DNA of 64,000 bases, from contig NZ_CP075896.1 of NCBI RefSeq assembly GCF_018604545.1, positions 3,162,001 to 3,226,000 on the forward strand, read 5' to 3'. This DNA is from Streptomyces koelreuteriae. Its GTDB lineage: Bacteria > Actinomycetota > Actinomycetes > Streptomycetales > Streptomycetaceae. Shown one piece after another: positions 56,051-64,000 of the stretch (position 1 is the stretch's first letter; every line of letters begins with the position of its first letter). The notes beneath the pieces were generated by a model. The model was not told the origin of the DNA. It ran no database searches and was given only the letters and a program-made list of their open reading frames with translations. Position numbers and translations under genes: made by a program.

Positions 56051-56078
56051 AGAATACCCCGGGGGTGACGGAGGTCAA
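56051..56078 (-). promoter_or_regulatory. Promoter candidate for the S10 operon
   Basis: On the minus strand TTGACC (56078-56073), 16-bp spacer, TATTCT (56056-56051). Start site expected near 56044. The -35 element overlaps the last codons of the SUKH gene. Same hexamers as the rplM promoter candidate, whose spacer is 17. Confidence 0.6.
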
Positions 56079-57028
56079 ACCCCGGTGAGTCTCTGCAGCG
56101 CCTCGTCGAGTGTGGGAGCCAACAGCCAGACGCTGTCCATGCCGGCATAGAGCGAGCCGTCCTCCGCCATGGCCAGGTGCTGGTTCCCGCGGTCGCGCAT
56201 ACCGATGGGGTACAGATCGACGCCGGCCTGCTCGGCGAGGTCGTCGATGATCTCCCCGTCCCAGATCGCCGGCAGCGGGTCCAGCGAGAACTGCGTCCAC
56301 GGCATCGAGCCCCTGGGCTTCCGGTAGGGCACTCCGACGGCTCCGAACTCCGCCAGAAAGCGCCGTGCCGCGCCGTGGATCCCGAACTCGCCAGTCTGCA
56401 AAAGGATGCTCTCCCAGGTCTCCGTGGGAACCGCCCGGCCCGGGAACCAACCGCCGGCCCGCAGCACCCGGTCCGTCTCCAGGGGCCAGCGCTGCCCGGC
56501 GTCCGTACCGGTCTCGACAGTGTCGAGCCGCGTCCAGAAGGAGTGCCCGGCCGCCGGCGCGCCGGGTGTCCAGAGGGCAGACCGCGCCGCCTGCGCCGCC
56601 ACCAGGCGGTCCAGCGCCTGGTCGGTGGACGTGGCCAGCGGCTCCACGCGGTCCCTCAGGAGATGGAGCGCCCCGTTCTCGGTGATGCCCAGGAAGCTGG
56701 CACCCTCATCCGCCATGCCGATGGGATAGAGGGACTCCCCCGCTTCCCGGCTCGCCCTGGCGAATCGCTCGTCCTGCCATTGGGCCCCGAGCGGGTCGAA
56801 CCGGATGGCCGACGAGGTGGCGATCGAATCGGCGGGCCAGCCGTACGTCACGAGACCGCCGAACTCGGAGAGGAAGCGACGCGCGGCCTCATGGGCCACG
56901 AAGGACCCACGCTCGCGCAGGATCGACTCCCAGGTGTCCGTCGGCACGAAACGGCCGGGTCGCCAACCCGCGCGTCGCAGGACCTCTTCGGTCTGCGGGG
57001 ACCAATCACGTGCCTGATCGGTACTCAC
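56075..57028 (-). CDS. Tandem SUKH-type immunity protein
   Basis: 317 residues made of two related halves of about 150. Repeat 1 has RRAGWRPGRFVPTDTWESIL and HEAARRFLSEFGGLVTYGWP; repeat 2 has RAGGWFPGRAVPTETWESIL and HGAARRFLAEFGAVGVPYRK. Each is followed by an L/YPIGM(A/R)D motif. This pattern matches the SUKH-3 family of immunity proteins that neutralise diverse polymorphic toxins. It follows the RHS toxin and its own immunity gene in the same direction. Which toxin each half would bind is unknown. Confidence 0.82.
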   Translation of the reverse strand: MSTDQARDWSPQTEEVLRRAGWRPGRFVPTDTWESILRERGSFVAHEAARRFLSEFGGLVTYGWPADSIATSSAIRFDPLGAQWQDERFARASREAGESLYPIGMADEGASFLGITENGALHLLRDRVEPLATSTDQALDRLVAAQAARSALWTPGAPAAGHSFWTRLDTVETGTDAGQRWPLETDRVLRAGGWFPGRAVPTETWESILLQTGEFGIHGAARRFLAEFGAVGVPYRKPRGSMPWTQFSLDPLPAIWDGEIIDDLAEQAGVDLYPIGMRDRGNQHLAMAEDGSLYAGMDSVWLLAPTLDEALQRLTGV

Positions 57029-57082
57029 TTACATCACCACCCGAACGCCCAGTGCCCCAAACATGTTCGCAGAGCGTGCACC

Positions 57083-57568
57083 TCAGGAGGACTCCACCGT
57101 ACGGAGAAACTCTCTGACTTCATCGGCAGTCGTCTGCCATTCAGAGATCTCATGCCCATCTTCGTCAACCGTGGATCGCGGTTCCACAAAGCGCCAGGGC
57201 TCATCAGGAACGAATTCCTCTTCGAGTTCCCCAAGGAATATAATCGAGTTCTGAACGTAGACAATATCCCCTGACTTGTAGAGGGGCCAACAGAAAATGA
57301 AGTTACTAGTCTCCGGGTTCGTGATGGATGAAATGAGGCACGATGCGGCATCACCACCGAGCTCTAGAGCCTTCAAAGACCGGACCCAACTGGCGCGATA
57401 TTGTTCTACCTTCCAATAGGTTAGGTCCATCGGAAAATCCTCTACGAAATCCCGCACCGTGATACGGCCAATGGCACCACTTCCGACTTCACCCTCTGCC
57501 TGCGAGGGAACGGACACCACCTGAATGGAGAAGGCGTCACTTCTTGATGTAGTTGAGGTCTGCGTCAT
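57083..57568 (-). CDS. Immunity protein for the RHS toxin (CdiI-like)
   Basis: 161 residues from ATG 57568, overlapping the end of the toxin gene by 32 nt; GAGGG lies 9 nt upstream. Features: RDFVEDFPMDLTYWKVEQYR, then ASWVRSLKALELGGDAASCL, NFIFCWPLYKSGDIVYVQNS, RFVEPRSTVDEDGHEISEWQ. These resemble immunity proteins of contact-dependent inhibition systems. Codon use is unlike the neighbours (AGA, CTA, ATA, AGT and TTT all occur) and GC is visibly lower, signs of recent transfer with the toxin tip. A TTG start at 57577 is possible. Confidence 0.75.
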   Translation of the reverse strand: MTQTSTTSRSDAFSIQVVSVPSQAEGEVGSGAIGRITVRDFVEDFPMDLTYWKVEQYRASWVRSLKALELGGDAASCLISSITNPETSNFIFCWPLYKSGDIVYVQNSIIFLGELEEEFVPDEPWRFVEPRSTVDEDGHEISEWQTTADEVREFLRTVESS

Positions 57569-60500
57569 ACGTGCCAACCCTCTGCCCCTTCTTGTTGAAC
57601 ATCTTCCACCCGTCAGAGACGTTGTGGCCGTCCACGTCCGGCGTAATGTAGTTCTTCCCGTTGAAGAAGACTTCTTGCCCGTGGGAATGAAAGGGGGCCT
57701 TCTGAGGCGAGATTCTTCTCCTGTACCCGAGCTCAGCAGCTCGATCCGCCGGAGTCGCGGCGTAGAGTTCCTCGTTTTCGGCCCGCCGCTTCTGGACCAT
57801 ATCCGGGTGGTAGGGGTCCTTCTCCAGCGCCGGAGATGACGTGTAGCCCTCCGGAAGAATTTCTTCTTCCTTGCATGGAGTCAGACCGAGTGGATCGGCC
57901 CAGGTATGAGGATTGTGGACATAGGTGACGGGATTCGGGGAAGGGGCGAGGCCAAGCGGATCGGGGGTGAGATATCGAGCGGTTTCCGGGTCGTAGTGGC
58001 GAAAGTGATTGTAGTGGAGACCAGTTTCGGGGTCGTGGTATTGACCCGGATATCGGAGCGGAGTGTAGGCGACAGCTCCACGGTTCCAAGCAGTGCAACC
58101 CCACAGAGTTGTACGCGTGCGCCAGGCTATTTCGCCCTGTTCGTCGAGGAGTTCGGTAGGAGTACCGACGAGATCAGTGACGATGGCGTAGAAGCGACGG
58201 TCGACCTCCAGCTGTGTCGTATCGGCATCGACGGTCGTCTTGCGTTCGGTCTGCGTCAGCGGGCGCAGGCCGTCGTGGTCCCACGTGAGCGTGATCGCTT
58301 CATCATCACCGGCAGAGAGACTGGTCTGCTCGCACAGAGTGTTTCCGTCCCAGGTGAAGTTCACTTGTTCGGCTACGAGCCCACCAGTCGCGGACAGGCG
58401 TTGCTTCGCTATGCGCCGGCCGAGCGGATCGTATAGGTATCGCCAGCGCGTGCCGTCAGGAGTGACAACGGACGTAAGCCGGTCCTCGGCGTCCCAGGTG
58501 TAGCGCCAGGTGTCCGGCTTGCGGGAGAGACGGGTCTTCTGACGTAGTGCGATACGCCCCGCATCATCGTGCTCATAGCGAATCCCCCCTGCGCGGTGGA
58601 TGCGTGTGCCAACGTAGCTACGCGGGCCGATGGCTTCCTGGCCCGGCATCCCCGTAGGCCACGACGCTCGGGTCTGATTGCCTGCCGCGTCATACGCGTA
58701 GGACTCGGTCCACCCGGCGGCACGAACACCAGTGACCCTGCCGACAGCATCCAAGTCGAAGTGACGAGTTCCGCTCAGCTGATCGGTAGTGCCGACGAGG
58801 TACCCATCAGCGCGGTAGGTGTAGGTACGGCTTTGAACACGAGAGTCGTCCAAGCCGACAAGTTCCTGTCGGGTCAGACGGCCCATGGAGTCAAAGCCTT
58901 GTTCGAGCCTGAGGTTTTCGCCTATACGGCGAGACAGTTCCCGGCCCGCTGCGTCGTGCGTGAAACTCAGGAACCGACCGGAAGTCGCTAGGCCGGAGCG
59001 GTTACCTACGGCATCGTACGACCAATTGCTCACCGCACCAGACGGTGTGGTACGGCCCGTACGACGCCCCGCCGCGTCGTAGGTGTACCTCGTTGTCCGG
59101 TAATTGACGGTTTCCGCAGTCACCCGCCTCTCTCGGTCCCGTTCCAGGGTGAGTACCGCGTCAGGACCGCAGGCCTCGACCAGATCGCCTGCCTCGTCAT
59201 ACGCGTAGGTGGTTACTGTGCCCGCAAGGTCCTTCGACACCGCGCGTCCGAGCACATCTCGCTCGTAACGGATCGTCTGGCCAGAAGGGGTCGTCCAGAC
59301 CGCCAGCCCGCCGGCCGCGTCATGGGCGTAGGTGTGCGTACGGCCGTCGAAGTCGGTCTCTGCCATCAGGCGACCGCTGTGGTCGTACTGATACGTCCAC
59401 TGCATGCCGAGCGGATCGGTGACCTTGCTGAGCCGGAGTTCTGAGTCGTGCTCGAAGCTGTATCGCGTGCCGTCCGGTGCCGTACGGGCGGTCAGTAGAT
59501 CAAAGTGCGTGTACTCACAGGTGGTCACACCGCCAATGGCATCGGTATAGGTAGTGCAGTTTCCTTCTCCGTCGTACGTCCACGACTCGGTGCTACCGTC
59601 TGGTGCCACTCGACGGGAGATCCTTCCTTCAACCGTCCAGTCCAGGTGCGTCGTAGCTCCCACCGGATCAGTCACCTTGGCAGGGCGCCCGAAACCGTCC
59701 CTCTCATATCGGGTAATGCCACCTGCCGGATCCGTGACCTTGATCGGCAGGCCAGCCCCGTCGCACTCGACCACCGCGGTGCTGCCGAGCGGATCCGTGA
59801 TCGCAGTCCGCCGACCGTAGTCATCGTAGGAGAATCGACTAAGCGCCGATTCCGGAGTGAGTGTCGTGAGGTGGTTTCCTCGATCGTCATAGGTGTAGCA
59901 CCAGCGGGCGCCACCGGGCTCCACGACTTCGACCGGTTGGCCGAAACTGTTGTAGCCCATGACCGTACGTGCGCCGTCGGCGTGCTGGACGACAAGGAGG
60001 TTTCCGTCCTCGTCCCACGTAAAACCCGTCGTATGGCCCAGCGCATCAGTCCGAGCGCGCAACTGGTTGTGATCGTCGAAAGTATGGCGGGTGACGTAAC
60101 CCAGTGGGTCGACCTCTCCGACGACCAAGCACGCGTCGTTGATGGCAAAGCTGGAGGTGGAGCCATCAGCCGGGGAAACCTTGGTGATACGACAGTCGGG
60201 CCAGGCGGAATCGATACCGTCGTAGGTGAAGGTATTGGCAAGGTGCCCGGCCTCGCCGCCCTGCTCCACGCAGCGATCCTGGTAGTCGTAGGCGTAGTGG
60301 TAGCGAGACTGGTTCGTGTCCTCCCACGACGTGATGCGAAGGCGTTCGTCATAAGTGAACTGCGTCGGCTGGCCAGAGGAGTCGATTATCTGGGCGAGAT
60401 TGCCATCGGCGTAGCCATAGCGCTTGATCGTGAGATCCGAACCCGAGCCGTCTTCGGCGGCGGCGACCAGCTGCAGGGCAGTGACACGGTGCTCCTCGAC

Positions 60501-62069
60501 AGTGAGCGCTAGGCAGTAGCCGCCCGAGTGACGAATCCCAATGGGTACACCCTCGGAGTCGTAATCGAACGTGATCGTGTTGCCATTGCGGTCAACTATC
60601 CGCTCCAGCAACGCCAACCCGTCAGCAGGCGAAGAAAAATGACGGCTGTGGCCCGTACTCGGGTCAGTGATCTGGTAACCGCCTTGGTCCGTGCCCACCA
60701 GCGGCCAGCGCGGGCCCGAACCTGGCAGCACCGTGTCCCCCGCCCCTTCCGGATGCGGATACGTGAGCAGCATGCCGTCCTCGGTGACGAACACGATTCC
60801 ATGTTCATCGACCTCCAGGCGTTGATCAATAGTGGAGGCCCAACCGGGACCGAACCACCAGCCGCTGTGGTAGCCCGAGGACACGTGACGCTTGAAGGCG
60901 AGGGGGAGCGTTCCAGGCAACGTGATGTCGGTCTGCTCCATGAACATGTAGCCAGTTGCCGGATCGACCGGGTCACCGCAACGCTTGAACAAGGACTTGA
61001 CCCGGTCGTACGCGCCCTTCGCGCCGTCCGCGACAACCGCCCGGCCGTTCTTGGCGAGGCCCCTTACAGCGTTGGCCACCCCTTTCAGGCGCATCGCCTT
61101 GACGCCCTTGAGGCCCTTGGCCAGGCCGCCGAGCGTGGTCAGGCCCTTCATGCCGGGTATGCAGTCCAGGGCCGCCAGGCCCACGTCCCATAGGGACGCC
61201 TGTCCCTTGGAATATTTGTAGAGCGAGTCGGCCAGCACCACGAGCCCCGCGATCAGCACGATCGCGCCCAGGATCGGACCGCCGATGATCATCGCCACGA
61301 TGCCGACGACCGCGACGACGACCTTGCAGACCGCGACGATGGTGTCCCAGTTGTCGGTGAACCAGTCGCCGACCTCCTCCCACCACGAGCGGTTCTGAAT
61401 GCCCGCGTCCGAGGCCTCGTCGATCTTCGACTTCGCCTCACGGGCCGCCTCGTCGCGCATTGTGCGGGCGTCCGCGGCCATCTTCTTCGCCGCCGCCAGG
61501 GCATCCTGGGCGTCGGAGACGTCCGACTGGGCCTTGGACTGGGCCGACTTGGCGTGCTGGACATCGCGGGTGGCGGCGCGGACCTTCGCCTCGTCCGGCT
61601 TGTCCGCGTCCGACTTGCTGCCGGTGGGGTCGTCCTTGTACTTGTCCGCCTCCTTGCCGGCCCGGGTGACCCAGGAATCGGCAGAGGTCAGCTTCGACTG
61701 GGCCGAGGAGAGGTTGTCGCGCGCCTCACGGCCCTTGACCAGCGCCTTGTCGGCCAGGGACTGGGCCCGCTCCAGCTTCGGCCAGAAGTCCGAGAGCGCG
61801 TCACCGCACATCTCGTACGACCTCTTCAGCTTCTTGAGGTTCTTCGGGACATCCGCGAAGTCCTCCTTGAACACGTCCGCGGACTTGCCCGCCCACTCCA
61901 GGAGCGTGCCCTCACCCGCCATACCCTTGACCAGACGCAGCGCGTCGGAGACATCGTCGGCGAAGTCGTGCAACTGCTTCGCAAGCGAGCGCACCCTCTG
62001 CGGACCACCCGGCGTCGGGTCCTTGTCCAAGTCCAGGACGTGCCAGTCCGCCGGCCTGTGCCCCGCCAT
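57537..62069 (-). CDS. RHS/YD-repeat polymorphic toxin with WXG-like N-terminus
   Basis: 1510 residues. Residues 1-110 are helical with a W59-A-G61 turn (LLEWAGKSADVFKEDF), as in WXG100/LXG substrates of type VII secretion. Next come a long coiled region (110-225), two hydrophobic helices (about 243-280), the DUF6531 module (about 365-440, CGDPVDPATGYMFMEQTDIT) and many YD repeats such as RYTYDAAGRRTGRTTPSG. The RHS core ends in YLTPDPLGLAPSPNP and DPLGL near residue 1395. The last 111 residues are the variable toxin with FHSHGQEVFFNGKNYITPDV, DGHN and WKMFNKKGQRVGTYD. His1461, His1463 and His1482 could be catalytic in an RNase. The tip resembles Ntox21-type nucleases, a tentative call. Confidence 0.9.
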   Translation of the reverse strand: MAGHRPADWHVLDLDKDPTPGGPQRVRSLAKQLHDFADDVSDALRLVKGMAGEGTLLEWAGKSADVFKEDFADVPKNLKKLKRSYEMCGDALSDFWPKLERAQSLADKALVKGREARDNLSSAQSKLTSADSWVTRAGKEADKYKDDPTGSKSDADKPDEAKVRAATRDVQHAKSAQSKAQSDVSDAQDALAAAKKMAADARTMRDEAAREAKSKIDEASDAGIQNRSWWEEVGDWFTDNWDTIVAVCKVVVAVVGIVAMIIGGPILGAIVLIAGLVVLADSLYKYSKGQASLWDVGLAALDCIPGMKGLTTLGGLAKGLKGVKAMRLKGVANAVRGLAKNGRAVVADGAKGAYDRVKSLFKRCGDPVDPATGYMFMEQTDITLPGTLPLAFKRHVSSGYHSGWWFGPGWASTIDQRLEVDEHGIVFVTEDGMLLTYPHPEGAGDTVLPGSGPRWPLVGTDQGGYQITDPSTGHSRHFSSPADGLALLERIVDRNGNTITFDYDSEGVPIGIRHSGGYCLALTVEEHRVTALQLVAAAEDGSGSDLTIKRYGYADGNLAQIIDSSGQPTQFTYDERLRITSWEDTNQSRYHYAYDYQDRCVEQGGEAGHLANTFTYDGIDSAWPDCRITKVSPADGSTSSFAINDACLVVGEVDPLGYVTRHTFDDHNQLRARTDALGHTTGFTWDEDGNLLVVQHADGARTVMGYNSFGQPVEVVEPGGARWCYTYDDRGNHLTTLTPESALSRFSYDDYGRRTAITDPLGSTAVVECDGAGLPIKVTDPAGGITRYERDGFGRPAKVTDPVGATTHLDWTVEGRISRRVAPDGSTESWTYDGEGNCTTYTDAIGGVTTCEYTHFDLLTARTAPDGTRYSFEHDSELRLSKVTDPLGMQWTYQYDHSGRLMAETDFDGRTHTYAHDAAGGLAVWTTPSGQTIRYERDVLGRAVSKDLAGTVTTYAYDEAGDLVEACGPDAVLTLERDRERRVTAETVNYRTTRYTYDAAGRRTGRTTPSGAVSNWSYDAVGNRSGLATSGRFLSFTHDAAGRELSRRIGENLRLEQGFDSMGRLTRQELVGLDDSRVQSRTYTYRADGYLVGTTDQLSGTRHFDLDAVGRVTGVRAAGWTESYAYDAAGNQTRASWPTGMPGQEAIGPRSYVGTRIHRAGGIRYEHDDAGRIALRQKTRLSRKPDTWRYTWDAEDRLTSVVTPDGTRWRYLYDPLGRRIAKQRLSATGGLVAEQVNFTWDGNTLCEQTSLSAGDDEAITLTWDHDGLRPLTQTERKTTVDADTTQLEVDRRFYAIVTDLVGTPTELLDEQGEIAWRTRTTLWGCTAWNRGAVAYTPLRYPGQYHDPETGLHYNHFRHYDPETARYLTPDPLGLAPSPNPVTYVHNPHTWADPLGLTPCKEEEILPEGYTSSPALEKDPYHPDMVQKRRAENEELYAATPADRAAELGYRRRISPQKAPFHSHGQEVFFNGKNYITPDVDGHNVSDGWKMFNKKGQRVGTYDADLNYIKK

Positions 62070-62204
62070 ACCGCAACCCCCGTCACGCGCACATCAACGT
62101 CAACAACCGTATGCACACGTAAACTTACAAGGCACAACCGTTCGACGGAAACACGAGCCCCCACATCACGGACGATGTCCGCGCACGGCCCGCTCCACGC
62201 GACT

Positions 62205-62747
62205 TCAGTGCCACCTCTGGGGGTTGAGAGCGGCAGCGACGAAGGAGTCGCCGGTGGTGACGGTGAGGTCAGGTTGTTCGATGCACAGCGCCACCTTTTC
62301 GCGATCGAACTGACGGAACTCGAACACGAAGTGTTCGGCGATCGCAGGACGGTCCAAGGGGAGCCCATCGAGATCCACCGCCGCATTCGCACGGTCGGCG
62401 CCCTGACAAAGGACTGACACGAACAGGGGGAAGAAGTCCGCCTCCACCAGTCGATCCGTGCCATGGATCAGACCCGCGATCCCGACTCCGCCCGTCACCG
62501 CACCGCACAGGTCGTCCAGGCAGTCCACCACAGAGTCCCAGTTCCTCCCGAAGTAGCCGGGGAACTGCAGCACCTCAGCGAACGAGCGGTAGATCCGCTC
62601 CTCGGTGATCAGGTCGCGGGAGTCGAAGTGGTGGACGCGTCCTCCCTTCGCCACCAGCCCTGACAGCTGCCCACGAATGCTGGTATCTCCTCGCGAAACG
62701 AAGATGACCCAAGGCTTCGAAGTCCCCGTGATGTCAACACCGGTCAT
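62205..62747 (-). CDS. Barstar-family protein
   Basis: 180 residues. The N-terminal 90 residues match barstar: VHHFDSRDLITEERIYRSFA, then QFPGYFGRNWDSVVDCLDDL, the segment that plugs barnase-like RNases. The C-terminal half (IHGTDRLVEADFFPLFVSVL onward) is an extra domain with a recognisable repeat of the barstar-like strand pattern. It lies upstream of the RHS gene, 6 bp after a 216-residue unknown gene. Inhibits an unknown RNase toxin; no barnase-like gene is in view. Confidence 0.85.
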   Translation of the reverse strand: MTGVDITGTSKPWVIFVSRGDTSIRGQLSGLVAKGGRVHHFDSRDLITEERIYRSFAEVLQFPGYFGRNWDSVVDCLDDLCGAVTGGVGIAGLIHGTDRLVEADFFPLFVSVLCQGADRANAAVDLDGLPLDRPAIAEHFVFEFRQFDREKVALCIEQPDLTVTTGDSFVAAALNPQRWH

Positions 62748-62753
62748 GTCTCA

Positions 62754-63404
62754 TCAGGCCTCCGTGAACCGGAACGTAGACGTGATCGCGTCGAAGATGT
62801 CGAAGAACGAGTCCGCGAGGTCGAGCACCTGGCTGCTGCCGGCGACCAGGGCCACCTTGCCCTCCTGACCGGGCACGGGGATGTAGGTCTGCATCAGCAC
62901 AGCCCGGATCGTGCGGTTGAGGGCGTCGCCGGGTACGGCGATGTCCTCGATGCCGTGGGTGCGGGCGGCCGGGCCGACCCCCGGGATGTCGACCGTCGTC
63001 ACCTTGCGCCAGGAGTCGCCTTCCCGCTTGGCCTCCTTGACGGCGAGCTGGCTCGCGATGACAGAGGGGTCGTTCGAGAGGGGCTCGCCCCGCTCGTTGC
63101 GGCCGCCGACCAGGGAGACGGTCACCGAGCCGGTTATCGGGGTGTCGCCGCCGAAGTTCTCTGCCATGCAGCCGCAGTACAGCGCGCCCGACTTCCAGGC
63201 ATCGGCAGCGGCCTTCTGGAGGAAGTCGACGTAGGTGCCGCGGTACTGCTCCAGCTCCGGCCGCTGCTCCACACGTTCGCTCACCATCCGGCGGATCGAG
63301 TCGTCCCGCGACTCCGGCCGTACGTCGAACTCCCACCACGTCTCCGGCACCTTGATCCGGAAACCGCCCCGCTCGACGGTCAGTGTCTCCATGTAGCGGG
63401 CCAT
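62754..63404 (-). CDS. Conserved hypothetical protein in the toxin locus
   Basis: 216 residues, MARYMETLTVERGGFRIKVP, with no signal peptide or membrane helix. The N-terminal RIKVPETWWEFDVRPESRDD and the C-terminal VALVAGSSQVLDLADSFFDI are suggestive of a globular alpha/beta protein that may help load or chaperone type VII substrates. I do not recognise the family. Stop is 6 bp before the barstar gene start, so they are cotranscribed. Confidence 0.75.
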   Translation of the reverse strand: MARYMETLTVERGGFRIKVPETWWEFDVRPESRDDSIRRMVSERVEQRPELEQYRGTYVDFLQKAAADAWKSGALYCGCMAENFGGDTPITGSVTVSLVGGRNERGEPLSNDPSVIASQLAVKEAKREGDSWRKVTTVDIPGVGPAARTHGIEDIAVPGDALNRTIRAVLMQTYIPVPGQEGKVALVAGSSQVLDLADSFFDIFDAITSTFRFTEA

Positions 63405-63466
63405 GACGCCGGCCTCCCCGTTCGCACGATCACTCGGTCATTCGTTCCCGTGCGCACATCGTGCCA

Positions 63467-63988
63467 CTACTCCTCCAGCGTCCAGAACGGTGAGTCCTTC
63501 GGCGGGGCGGGGCGTACGGGGTGTGTGCTGAAGTCGATGTCCGCGTCCGCGTCCGGGTCGCCGATCGGAAGACGGTGCCGGTCATCCGGGCCGTAGTACA
63601 CCCCGTACGCCCAGTACTCGGGCAGTTCGTGGCCCAGGAGTCCCACACCCCAGCTGACCGACTCCCGCGTCCCGTACACCGCGTTGATCCTCGCGACCGC
63701 CTCCGCACGGGAGATACCGATGTGCTCCACCAGTACGTCCGCCATCTCGCGGAAGTACGCCAGCATCTCCTCGTCGAGCGCCAGCACGAACTCCGTGCCC
63801 GTCGTGCCGGCCGTGTCGCACGCTCCGAAGGAGACGAGCCAGCGCAGGCGCCTGATCTCCGCCACGAGCAGCGGCACCGTCTCCCTGGCGGTGGCGGCCA
63901 AGACCGGATCCGGAGTCGAGGCCACGCACAGCTCCTCGATGGCGTCCAGGTCGAGGTGGTCATCGCGAGGCGCCGGTTCTGAAGTCAT
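63467..63988 (-). CDS. Hypothetical acidic protein at the head of the toxin operon
   Basis: 173 residues, MTSEPAPRDDHLDLDAIEEL. Helical first half (LAATARETVPLLVAEIRRLR), then FREMADVLVEHIGISRAEAV (helix-turn-helix-like spacing), then GYWAYGVYYGP-like aromatic segment and an acidic tail. Possibly another immunity-type protein because small acidic proteins dominate such loci. No recognised domain. 62 bp upstream of the 216-residue gene. Confidence 0.7.
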   Translation of the reverse strand: MTSEPAPRDDHLDLDAIEELCVASTPDPVLAATARETVPLLVAEIRRLRWLVSFGACDTAGTTGTEFVLALDEEMLAYFREMADVLVEHIGISRAEAVARINAVYGTRESVSWGVGLLGHELPEYWAYGVYYGPDDRHRLPIGDPDADADIDFSTHPVRPAPPKDSPFWTLEE

Positions 63989-64000
63989 GCTCCAGTGTCA

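Noticed and set aside
62070-62204. Promoter in the AT-richer gap before the RHS gene.
   Set aside because: TTGACG is present but no -10 at a suitable distance; left out of the feature list.

Overview
The window is a GC-rich actinobacterial chromosome segment, almost certainly Streptomyces. Third codon positions are strongly G/C, GTG starts are common, and the core gene order matches the S. coelicolor chromosome as I recall it (rpsJ to rplQ, truA, rplM-rpsI-glmM, coaA, glmS, acpS, alr, tsaE). Almost all core genes are on the minus strand.

Reading left to right: 1-6.5 kb carries the start of an ECF sigma factor with its DGPF/YciI partner, an LCP cell-wall ligase, and a LacI regulator divergent from a GH3 glycosidase. 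6.5-14.8 kb is a housekeeping block: tsaD-rimI-tsaB and tsaE (tRNA t6A synthesis), an alpha/beta hydrolase, alr and the bifunctional NAD(P)HX repair gene. It is interrupted by two small genes, one under a good-looking iron box. 14.8-18.1 kb holds accessory plus-strand genes (secreted beta-helix protein, ankyrin protein, SH3-like secreted protein) around acpS. 18.1-27 kb holds glmS, an ABC exporter, coaA, a DUF389 protein, glmM, rpsI and rplM.

28.2-36.1 kb is the most interesting accessory block: a poly-gamma-glutamate-type locus. It has PgsB/CapB ligase, PgsC/CapC membrane protein, a CapA-like lipoprotein, an NlpC/P60 hydrolase, a 770-residue protein with two sensor-HAMP units and no output domain, and a divergent lipoprotein. 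It lies between truA and the rplM operon.

36.1-55.7 kb is the alpha, spc and S10 ribosomal clusters with truA, rplQ, rpoA, infA, map, adk and secY. A TolB-like gene and a small secreted protein gene separate adk from map. Several strong hairpins and three copies of a dispersed repeat sit between cistrons. The rplM and rpsJ operons have promoter candidates with identical hexamers (TTGACC and TATTCT).

56-64 kb is a polymorphic toxin locus: a 1510-residue RHS/YD-repeat protein with a WXG-like N-terminus (type VII secretion style) and a short nuclease-like C-terminal toxin, an overlapping immunity gene of atypical composition, a tandem SUKH-type protein, a barstar-family gene and two unknown genes. 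I saw no tRNA, rRNA, CRISPR array or transposase.
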